A DNA stretch of 64,000 nucleotides from Rebecca billardiae RCC1528 (taxonomy: Eukaryota > Haptophyta). This document shows positions 1 through 10,200 of this stretch, in pieces. The translations under genes were made by a program, and so were the position numbers. Under the pieces are notes generated by a model. It was not told the origin of the DNA. It was given only the letters and a program-made list of their open reading frames with translations, and made no database searches. Each line of letters starts with the position of its first letter. Position 1 is the stretch's first letter. Location of the stretch: assembly GCA_965240325.2 (NCBI GenBank), contig OZ251236.1, positions 744,001-808,000 of the forward strand, read 5' to 3'.

Positions 1-361
1 TCTGCACAGTTGGCAGCCTGCTGGCGGTGGCATGGACTGAAACTAGACTGTACATAACCGACGGCGCAAGGCTTTGCCTTCTGGGGACCGATCCGCTGAC
101 ACTGTCGTTCTGTCCGCTGTCGCTGACGACTGTCGCCTTGGCAGTTGGCTGCGCTCGCCTTGGCTTGCAGCCAAGGCGGCACAAGTAGTCGCTCGCCACG
201 GCGGCGGACGCCATCGTGCGCGGAGAAATCGGGGTTATTTCTATTTCTTTGATTTCACTTATTCTCTCAAACGCTTTCGTCAGCAGCCCGACTGCAGCGC
301 ACCGAGCCGCGCCAAGCGCGTCGCCGACGAGAGCGCAGGAGACGAGGTGCGCTCCGGAGTG
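1..361. other. Upstream stretch of the DHHC gene, no independent gene seen
   Basis: The reading frame of the acyltransferase stays open leftwards through this stretch but contains no convincing ATG; the longest extension would begin at a TTG at 74. A T-rich segment ending in cag near 296 could be a 3' splice site of an unseen 5' exon, so the true start of the neighbouring gene may lie further left. Confidence 0.4.
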
Positions 362-1745
362 ATGGTGTCGGCGCTGTGGATCACGGTGGCGTACGTGGCC
401 ATCGTGGGCTTCGGCTGCATGCTGCTGCTCCTCGGCCCCCAATCCTCGGGCCCCATCGGTCGCGTACACCGCTGCGTGTGCAGCTGCCTCGGCTCGTCGC
501 GCGAGCGGCTTCGGAAGCTGCTGGGCAACAGCTGCTGCGATCGCTTCGAGGCGGCGGAGGAGTACGCGTGCTGGCATCCGAACCCGATCATCGCCAGCGT
601 GTACGTCATCATCATGCTCGGCTTCGCCTTCTCCATCGTGCGCTACCTCTTCCCGCTCGTGCCCAACGCGCGCATCCCGTGGCTGCACCGGCCGCTGTCG
701 CTGACGATCGTCGGCGTCGGCATGGCGCTGCACCAGTGGTGCTGCTACGCGGACCCGGGGACGATCACGCAGGAGAACGTCGACGAGTACGCCGACGGCT
801 TCCCGTACGACGGCATCATGTACATCCCCAAGTTCTGCACGACGTGTCAGATCGTGCGGCCCGCGCGTGCCAAGCACTGTGCCATCTGCGACCGCTGCGT
901 CGCCAAGTTCGACCACCACTGCCCGTGGCTGAACAACTGCACGGGCGAGCGGAACTACCGGCTGTTCCTCGCCTTCCTCGCGTACCACACCTTCGTCTGC
1001 GCCTACGGCGCCGTGATGCTCGTGCGCCTCGGCGCGTTCCTCGCGTTTGATCAGCACAAGTTGCACGAGGCTTTCTACGTGCTGCCCGACGGCACGCACG
1101 TGCGCGTCTCGCTGATGATCGGGCTGCAGTACATGATCGCGACGCACCCGGCGCTGTGCGCGATGCTCTTCTTCGCCTGCGTGATGGGCGTCGTGATCGC
1201 GTGCTTCTTCGGTGCGCGGCGCCGCGCGGGTCGCTCGCGCGCACGCGCCGCGCGCCCGCTGCCACTCATTGCGCGCCTGCCTGCCCCCGCCCGCTCCCTC
1301 CTGCCCGGCCGCACGCGCCGCAGGCTACCACCTCTACCTCGTCGCCACGGGCTTCACCACGAACGAGACGTACAAGTGGACCGACCTGCACGCGGAGAAA
1401 CGCCGACACCGCAGGGCGCGCGACGCCGAGCGCGCGCGGCTGGCGGAAGTGGCTGCTGCGCCGGCGGAGGAGCAGTGGTTGAGCGCCGCCGACGCGCGCC
1501 CTGGCGCAGTGTACATGCTGGCAGACGCGACGCTGGTGCACATGTACAGCCGCGGCTTCTGGCGCAACCTGTGCGAGGTGCTCTACCCGCCGTCGCTGTA
1601 CCCGCCTTCGCGCGGCGCGCTCGTCCCTGACTGCGCGGCGGGTGCCGGCTCTGTGCCCAATCATGCGCAGGGCGCGGCCGCCGGCACCTCGGAGCCGGTG
1701 CGATCTGCCAAGCGCCGCGGCGCCGGCAGCAAGAAGAGCCGGTGA
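362..1745 (+). CDS. DHHC-type protein S-acyltransferase (palmitoyltransferase)
   Basis: Transfers long-chain acyl groups to cysteines of target proteins in Golgi, plasma or endosomal membranes. I read two exons, 362-1211 and 1324-1745, joined across a 112-nt GTGCGC...CAG intron, giving 423 residues. Membrane segments lie at about residues 1-25, 78-103 and 115-135. They are followed by the Cys-rich domain (from about 155, with paired Cys and His zinc ligands) and the catalytic D184-H185-H186-C187 within [11 protein letters not shown]. Two more membrane segments follow, about 200-222 and 245-280. The splice restores CFFGYHLYL and places the family's TTxE motif (T295-T296-N297-E298) after the last membrane segment, which strongly supports the intron. 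ATG 362 is chosen because it directly precedes the first hydrophobic segment; the upstream frame has no ATG. The C-terminal tail is basic (ends [10 protein letters not shown]). The family assignment is firm; substrates cannot be inferred. Confidence 0.9.
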
Positions 1746-1973
1746 CGGCCCAGAGCAGCGCCCGTGCGAGGCTGCAGCGCACGGAGACTCGCCGCCGGCG
1801 TTGGCGGTAGTTGTGCTCGGCCACACGATCGACCGATAGTAACGGCCGGCGCCCGGCGGCCCGCCGCCCCAGGCGGCAGGCCCTGGGCCTGGGCCTGATG
1901 GCTCCAGCTGCTCGGACGGAAGTAGAAGTCCCGCGGCGCCAGCATCATGCGACGACGACATATTGGCATGCGC

Positions 1974-1974
<1 letters not shown>

Positions 1975-2045
<71 letters not shown>
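1975..2045. repeat. (TA)n microsatellite, about 35 units
   Basis: An uninterrupted TA run of about 70 nt sits 230 nt downstream of the acyltransferase stop in otherwise GC-rich DNA. It creates a spurious Tyr-Ile repeat in any frame read through it. Confidence 0.95.
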
Positions 2046-2046
<1 letters not shown>

Positions 2047-3073
2047 TCTCTACTAATAGTAATACTAGCCGAGTCGTGAACACTGCTGCGGTGACGACTG
2101 CTCTGATGGTCGAGTGCTGATGCTGATGAGTGACGAATCACAGTGCAGGATTGGAATTTTCCGTGACGCTTCGGACGGTCCGCAGCTCGAGTCAGCGAAT
2201 CCGGTCTCGGCCGGACAGTGGAACTCGGGTGGAAGCCGCGACTTCGCGGCGGACGGAGCCTCAAACGAGCGGTGCCTCGGCTCGCGGCGCGATCTACTCG
2301 GCGAAGACCGACGAGGCTGCTCGCGGGCCCGACTATGCGTCGACGCGGGCTGGGGTCGTCTTCCGCGTGGCGCTGGGCAAGTTCCTCGCCGCCCTGACGG
2401 GTGCTCTCCTTTCGCCCTCACGGCGCGCGCGGTGCGTTTCGCGAGCTTCTTGCATGCGCCGCCCGCGGTTGCGCCCGAGCCTGATGCTTCAGTCGACACG
2501 GCAGGTGGCTCGCGCAGGGTGGGATTGTGTGCGGGTGCCGCTGGCGGTGCGTCTCACCCTCCTGAAATTGTGTGGGAGGCTGTGACATTGCACGCGTACA
2601 CCCCGCCACGCCCGCGGCCCGCCCGCGCAAACGCCGCGCCGCGCAGTTGTCTTTGACCTCGAGCGAGCCTGAGGCGTGGAGGCGACCGACGGCGGGGTGC
2701 GACTTGCCCACCGACCCGAGCCGCATCACCCAGCGCAGCCTCGCCCGCGACGACGCTTCGCCTGGCTGCCACTGCTCAGCCGCGTGCAAGGCGGGCTGGG
2801 CGACGTCTTTGCCGAGCGCGGCTGCAGCGCAGCACGCGAGAGGCTGGAGCGCCATGACGCGGATGGCGGAGCGGGCTTTGGGCTGGCTGGCATGAGCCGC
2901 CAGGCTGTACCGTCCGCGCAGATCGCGCTCGGCCCGGCCGCAGCCCTCCTGAGCGCGCGCCTCAGAGCTGAGACTGATCACGTGCACGCGCACAAGCCAC
3001 ACTGCCGTGGCTGTGTCGAGCAGCTGCGTGTGCTCGAGGCGCGGCGCTCGCACGGGCCACGCGGGCGCAGCGG

Positions 3074-3770
3074 GTGCGCGCAGCTGGCGCACGCAGTGCC
3101 ACGTCCTGCCGCGCCAGTTTGGCGGCCGTCCGCCCCCCCGAGCTCGAGTTCTGCGCGCTTTGCGACGGCGCGGCCGGCCGCGCCCATCTTCATGCTTGGG
3201 CACGCCAGCATGGCCGCCGCCGGGCCTGCTGCGCGCGCCGAAGCTGGAGGGCGGAGGAGGGCGCTGGGCTGCTCCTACGGCGTGCTGCAGCCCGGGCAGG
3301 CTTTTCCGCGGCGCGGCGAGGCCGTCGCGCCTGCTCGCCGCCGTCGAGTCGCCCGTGCTGAGTGACCGTCGGCCGCATGTGCTCGGCGGCACCGCAGGCA
3401 GGCGTCCCATACCAGTGTGCTCGAGCCGCTGCGCGCACCCAAGGCGAGCTGCTCGAGCGGGCTAGGTGGGCCCACGGAGTGCGCGCAGCTGGCGCACGCA
3501 GCCCCGCGTCATGGGGTGTCGGTTTGACGGTCGCCAGCCCCCGTGGGCTCGAGCTCTGTGCGCTTCACCACGGAGGTGCCGACGGCGCCCCGCGGCGCGC
3601 AACGGCGTGGCAGCATGGCCGCCGCCGGCGCCGCCGCACATGCCGCCGCTTACGGGCAGTCGAGAGCTTGGGGCAGCACCTACGGCATGCTGCAGCTCGG
3701 GCGGGCTCTGCCAGCCTGCTGTGGCGTGATCGCGCATTTTCCAGACCGTCGACTCGCCCGCGCTGCATAT
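3074..3770. repeat. Diverged direct tandem duplication, unit about 405 bp
   Basis: Matching landmarks recur at a constant spacing. A 23-nt identical string starts at 3074 and 3479, the string agcatggccgccgccgg is at 3207 and 3612, and a near-identical ctacggc(g/a)tgctgcagc is at 3274 and 3680. The offsets of 405, 405 and 406 show two head-to-tail copies that have since diverged. No conserved reading frame was recognised. Confidence 0.75.
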
Positions 3771-6043
3771 TTGTTTGCTGCGCGTGCTCGACGGCGCCGC
3801 TGCTGCCGCTACGGCCGCGCGTTGCTGCGTCGCGAGCCAGCCCGATGCGAGCTGAACGGCGGCGTGCTCATCGCTGCTGGCGCAGATGGGCGCGTCATGG
3901 TGGCCACGCACGATGCTGAGTGCTCGCGCGTGCCAGACGAGGCGCGTGCTCGCGCTGTGGCTCAATGTCCGGCAGTGCGCGTGGCAGGCCGCAGCTGCTC
4001 GACAACAGAACCAGCAGGCAGTGATCGGGCTGCGCACGCGCAGCTGATGGCGGCGAACGAGCGAGCCCGCACCGCCGCGCAAGGGCTGGGCGACTGGCGC
4101 CGAGGTGGCGCGCACGTCGTCCGCTGCCGTTGGCATCGCGGCGGACGCTTCAAGCTCGTTCGGCCGGCGTGTTTTCTCCGACGCCCACCTGCGAGCGCTG
4201 CCGGCACCGTGCTCGGGCGTCAGTATCGGTGGGCTCGAGCACGCGTGGTGAGGCGCTCGGAGCGGTCGACGGCCATGATCGGGCAGCGCACGGTGGGCGC
4301 AGGCCACGCGCACGCCAGCGCCCCGCGTGGCGTGGCTTCACGGGGCGCAGCCACCAGGAGACTGTGCTGCGACGAGCTCGGGCGCGCTCGGGCGCCGCTG
4401 CTCTGCATTTTCCCGAAAAATCGGTTTTCGTGCCCTCGACCGGCGGTATGCCGCCGGGGTGGCCGCAGCTGCGCTCGGAGCAGCGCGCACGCGCACCGCC
4501 GTGTGCGCCCGCCCGCTTTCGCCGCCGCCGAGCTCGAGCACAGCGCTGCGCGGGGCTGCGTAATGCCAACGGCGCATGATTTTTTGCCCGCGCCGAGCGC
4601 GCGTCGGCGCGCGCAGCGCGCTCAGGTGTGGCCTGCTACCAAGGTCTGTGCCACGATTCGACGCGCCTATGGTGCGCCGAATTTAGGCGCACCGCTTCAG
4701 AATTGTCCGATGATTCGACTAGTGGTGCGGACAACTTAAAACGTCACCCTGAGCAGTTTTCCGGCACTGTGATCATCATGCAGCATATATCAGCGCAGTG
4801 ATTCGCGACGATGTGCGGCGACCCCACAGGGCGGGGCTGGGCTTCCGAGTAGGAGCCGCGGCCCCGCCCCCAGCGCCCCGGCCCGCGGGCCGGTCCCACC
4901 TCGCAAGGGGGGGGGCAGCCACGCCAGCCTCTGGTGTGCCTGGTGCTGCGAAGAGGTCCAAGTGTTGGAAGAAGAAGCACCGCGCGGATGGCTCGCTGAA
5001 GCCGGCTGCGCGTGCGCGGCGGGACAAACGCGCTGCCGAGGCGAGTGATGGCCCGACGCCGCAGCTTCCCAACTCTGGCCCCTTCCGTGAGCTCGCGCCT
5101 TCGGCATCGTCGGACCCGTCGTCGCGGCCGTCCCGCATGTCTTCGGACCGCCAAGAGGCAGGGGGCTGCCATCACCCTCTGGGTGATGGCGCCCCGGCTG
5201 CGGCGTCTGGGCATGAGGGCGCGGCGTCGGCGACGACCGACGAGGTCGTGGGCGCGCTCTTCGCGGGCCCACTCGTCCCGATGGGGCGTGGGGCCGCGCC
5301 TGGCCCCTGTTCACAAGGTGTTTGTGTTCGGGGCAGGCGAAGGCTCTGTGCCACAACCGGGGTAGGTGGGCAGACAGGGGCTGGCGGCAGCCGAGAGGGG
5401 CCGCTTTCCCCCGCCCCCGCTGCTGCGAAGGCGGCGGGGGTGCGCTGCTTGCCTCCGCAGGCGAGCAGCGCGCAGTTTACGCCGGGCATGTGGACCTGCC
5501 CACCCTTCATCTTCCAGTTCTTCCCTTCGGCTGGGGCTCGATCAGTCGACGTGGCGTCGCTCACAGCGCAGGCAGGTGTTTGGCGCGGCTGCACTCTCGA
5601 GGTGGCTGGGATACAACATCCAGGTGCAGCACCCTCCCCGTGTGGTGTCAGAGCGCGCTCCCGAGCGCGTGCCTCCGAGCGCGGGGCGGCCGCTTGCTGC
5701 AATGGCCGCCTCGATGAGGTGCGGCAACGCGCCCCTCACCTGCCTGCGCTGGTCTGTTTTGTGGCGGTGTCTTTGTGCAGTGTTGGATGGCGTCAATCAC
5801 GCCTTAACCAAGTGTGCACGTTAAAACATAGTAAACTGTATGCTGCGCGGTATAGTGCCACTGTCAGATCGCGATTCTGGACTGTGATGATCATCGCCCG
5901 GCCCGCGCATATCTGATCGGCGCGGACGACAACGATCAGCGCATGCATATGCGATGACGAATCGTCGTGCGTCGAGTGATGCCACTGATGATGACGACGG
6001 TGAGAGCGTTCTGATGCTGTATCCTGGTCACGCAACAACCTAT

Positions 6044-7220
6044 CTACACAGCGTTAGCGCCGGTCGGCATTCGCGCTCCCGCGCGCGACGGCGTGATCGT
6101 GTTCATGTCGCCGGCGCCGCCGTACGGCGCCGCGTAGGGGCGCGGCGCGCCTCCGCTCGGGGTGCTCGCGCCACCTGCGCCGGAGAAGAGGCGGAAGGGG
6201 GCGGCGAAGGCGTCGGCCACGCTGTCGAGGAGTGACGGCTGCGGCGCCGTCTCGTGCCTGCTCGACGGCTCCTCGGGCACCGACGGCGGCCTTGGCCGCT
6301 CCTGCGGCCGCGCGGCGCTCATTCCGAGCAGCGAGTTCGCCGCGGCCTCGAGCACCGAGGGTCTGTTGTAGTTGGCCGAGCCGTCCGAGCTGCGCGAATT
6401 CTTGCGCACCTGGTGGCCACGCATGGCGGCCTGGATCCGGGCCGCCGCTAGCTCTTCTTTCTGGTGGTCCGCCTGCGGATGCACGGCGCGCGCGCGGGGT
6501 GGGCGCGGGGCTCAGGTGAGCGCGAGCACGAGCGAGCGAGAGCGTGCAGGCGTGGTCGCGCGCGCGCCGGCGTGCGCGCGGCGCGGGCAGGCACGCACCA
6601 AGTACATCGACCTGAGGAACACGAACGTGCCGATGCAGAGCAGCATGAGCACAGCGGAGCCCGCCGCCACGCCGATACCGATGACAAGCGGGCGATCGAC
6701 CGCCCCAACTGCCGAGCTGTCGACTGTCGGGTCCGCAGCTGCGCCGCTGCGGCCGCTGCCGTCGCCGTCGTCGTCGTCGTCGTCGCCAGACGTATCAGAC
6801 CCGCCCACGCTGCTCGCACTCGCGGCGGAGTCGTCGGGTGGCGGCGAGGGCGAGGGCGGCGGCGGCGATGGCGGCGAGGGCGGCGAGGGCGGCGGCGAGG
6901 GCTGCGGCGGCGGGCTCGGCGGCGGCGGCGGGCTGGGCGAAGGCGGCGACGGCGGCGGTGAGGGCGGCGGCGGCGGTGTCGGGCTGGGCGGCGGCGGCAG
7001 TGGCGAGGGTGGTGGTGGCGGCGGCGGCGAGGGCGGCGGTGGCGGTGGCGGCGAGGGCGGTGGCGGCGGGCTAGGCGGCGGGCTGGGTGGCCCGCTCGGC
7101 GGCGGGCGCGGCGGCGGCGGGCTGGGCGGCGGGCTGGGCGGCGGGCTGGGCGGCGGCGGGCTGGGCGGCGGCGGGCTGGGCGGCGGGCTGGGCGGCGGCG
7201 GGCTGGGCGGCGGCGGGCTG

Positions 7221-7253
<33 letters not shown>

Positions 7254-10200
7254 GGCGGAGGCGAGGGCGGCGGCGGCGGCGGCGGGCTTGGCGGCGGCGG
7301 GCTCGGCGGTGGGCTCGGCGGCGGGCTCGGCGGCGTGCTGGGCGGCGGCGGCGGTGGGCTTGGCGGCGGGCTGGGCGGCTTGTTCGGCGGCGGGCTCGGC
7401 GGCGGCGGGCTCGGCGGCGGGTTGGGCGGCGGGCTGGGCGGCGGCGGGTAGGTGCAGTCCGAGCTGTCCAGCGTGGCGCGGGAGTTGTAGTTGGTCGCGA
7501 TGCTGTCCGTGCAGCCGGGGACCACGCACGTGCCGCTGTCTACGTCCGCCTCCGAGTCGTAGTTGAGCGCGTCGGTCGCCGTGCAGCCACGAATGGGGAG
7601 CACGCAGCTGAAGTCGTCCGTGTTGGCGCTCGAGTCGAAGTTGGTCGCGGCCGTATCCGTGCAGCCGGGAAAGACGCACGTGCCGTCGTCCGTGTCCGCG
7701 TTGGGCACGAAGTTGGTCGCGTACGAGCTGGTGCAGCCGAGGCGCGGGTAGGTGCACGTGCCGTCGTTCGAGGTGGCCGTCGGGTTGAAGTTGGTCGCGG
7801 CCGTGTCCGTGCAGCCCTGGTACACGCAGCTGCCGTCGTCCACGGTCGCGGCGGAGAGGTAGTTGGCCGCTGCCGAGCTCATGCAGCCGCGCACGGCGAA
7901 GACGCAGCTGCCCGGCTGGTTCAGCCCCGCCGTCGAGTCGTAGTTCTCCGCGGCAGTCTTGGTGCAGCCCGCGTACACGCACGAGCCGTCGTCGAGCGTC
8001 GCGGCGGCGTTGAAGTTGGCTGCCGCCGTGTCGGTGCAGCCCGAGACGTCGAACACGCAGCTGCTGTCGTCGACGGTGGCGCCCGAGTCGAAGTTGTTCG
8101 CGCTGGGCGAGGTGCAGCCGACCACGGGCTCGATGCACTCGCCGCTGTCCACGTTCGCCGCCGACAGGTAGTTGATCGCCGTGCTGCTCGTGCAGCCGAC
8201 CACGTCGAACGTGCAGCTGCCGTCGTCCAGCTCGGCGACCGAGTCGTAGTTGGCCGCGGCCGAGACGGTGCAGCCGGGGACGGGGAAGACGCACGAGCCG
8301 TCGTCGACGGTGGCCTTGACGTTGTAGTTCGTGGCGCTCGAGGCGGTGCACCCCTCGACGGCGCACGTGCCGTCGTCCACCACCGCCTCCGAATCGAAGT
8401 TGGACGCGCTCGCGTCCGTGCAGCCGAGCGGCGCGGGCACGCCCGTCGCCGCCTCCAGACCACCGAGGCCGGACTGCGCGGCACTCACACCCTTGCTGCG
8501 GCTCGGCGTGTCCGGCTCGCGCGTGCCGTCCACCACCGCGGTGCGGAAGCTTGCGCTCGTGGCGACGGCGTCGCTCGCGGCGCTCGCTCGCGCGGCGGCC
8601 CCGGGGTCGGCCAGCCCTGGATCCGCCGCCAGCATGTCCGCCATCAGCGCCTCGAGCTGAGATGCGTCGTACACGGCGTCGGCGCCGTCGAGCGCGCCGA
8701 GCGCGGCGATCGTCGACTCGGCCGTCGCGCCGCCGAGCGTGGAGGTGACGGTGGCGACGGCGTTGCTGATGGCGCTGTGCGCAGCGAGCACGTGTGCGGC
8801 GAGCTCCTCGCCGGCGATCAGCCCGGCCATCGCGTTGTACGTCGTCACGTCCACCTCGACCGCCGGGTCGACGCCGTTGAGGAACACGCGGCGCGCGCGC
8901 TCGCTCGCAGCGCTGAGGTCAGCACTCTCGAGCTCGCTCGCGCGCCGCGCTCGCGCGCCGCTCGCGCCCGCGGCAGCGCCGAGGCCGTGCACCTCGACCA
9001 TCGCCGTGAGCACGGTGGTGAGCGGCGTGATCACGGTCGAGCCCGCGGGCGCGCTCAGGTCGAATCCGAGCGGCGCATCCGTGTAACGGTCCGTGCAGCC
9101 CGCGCCCGAGCGCAGCTCAAAGGAGGCGGTGGTCGTGTATGTGAGCGCGTACGCGCCGTTGTCGCTCGTCGTGTCGCGCACCTCGGCGTCGGCGAGCGCG
9201 TCGCAGCCGCCGAGGTAGCCGAGCACGAACGCGCGGCCCGAGGCGCGCGTGAACGTGCAGCTCGAGTCGAGCAGCGTCGCGCTCGGGTCGTAGTTCACAG
9301 CGAGGCTGTTGGTGCAGCCCGCGTACTGGCAGCTGACAGTGGCCGGCTGGCGCGTGGCCGCGGCGATGTAGTTGACGGCTGTCGAGTCGACGCAGCCGTC
9401 GACGTGCGCGACGCACGAGAAGTCGGTGCGCGTGGCGCTGGGGTCGAAGTTGACGGCATCGGAGTCGGTGCAGCCGGGGTACTCGCAGCTGCCGTCGTCA
9501 GTGTTCGCCGTGGGCGAGTAGCTCGGGCTGAGCGAGTCGGTGCAGCCGAGCACCGTGAAGACGCAGCCGCCGTCGTCGAGCGTCGCGGCCGAGTTGTAGT
9601 TGAGCGCGCTGAGCGCCGTGCAGCCGGGCACGGTCGGGATGCAGCCGCCGTCATCCGTGTTCGCCGCCGCGTTGTAGTTGATCGCGCTCGGGTCGGTGCA
9701 GCCGAGCACCGGGTACACGCAGCTGCCGTCCTCCACGTTGGCCGTCGAGAGGAAGTTGAGCGCGACCGCGGCGGTGCAGCCCGGGACGGGCTGGACGCAG
9801 CTGCCGTCGTCCGTGTTCGCGACCGAGTTAAAGTTGAGCGCGGCCGAGTCGGTGCAGCCGAGGATGGCGTACGTGCAGCTGCCGTCGTCCGTGTTCGCCG
9901 ACGCGTCGTAGTTGGTCGCGCGGCTCGCCGTGCAGCCGCGGACGAACGGCACGCACGAGCCGTCGTCCGTGTTGGCGGCCGCGCGGTAGTTCTTGGCGGT
10001 CGAGTCGGTGCAGCCCAGGACGGCGTAGAAGCACTCGCCCGGCGCGAGCACGACGGCGAGCGAGTCGTAGTTGTCGGCGGACGGGTCGGTGCAGCCCATG
10101 CGCGGGGGTGGCGGGCTCGGCGGCGGGCTCGGCGGCGGCGGTGGTGGCCAGCTTGGAGATGGGCTTGGCGGCGGCAGCGGCGGCGGGCTCGGTGGCGGTG

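Larger units (their letters stand above)
1746..6043. other. Gene-poor region with TA microsatellite and decayed tandem duplication
   Basis: Several long open frames cross this 4.3-kb stretch on both strands, but their translations are Arg/Ala/Pro-rich, overlap one another and show no domain. In a sequence this GC-rich such frames arise by chance. The best candidate is the plus frame ending at 5916 (from about 4798, GTG start), which lacks a convincing ATG and any recognised motif. Apart from the TA run and the 405-bp duplication reported separately, I see nothing I can name. Confidence 0.4.

Noticed and set aside
4798-5916. Plus-strand 372-codon frame as a hypothetical protein
   Set aside because: GTG start, overlapping equally long antisense frames, no domain, no splice or codon evidence; typical chance frame in GC-rich DNA.
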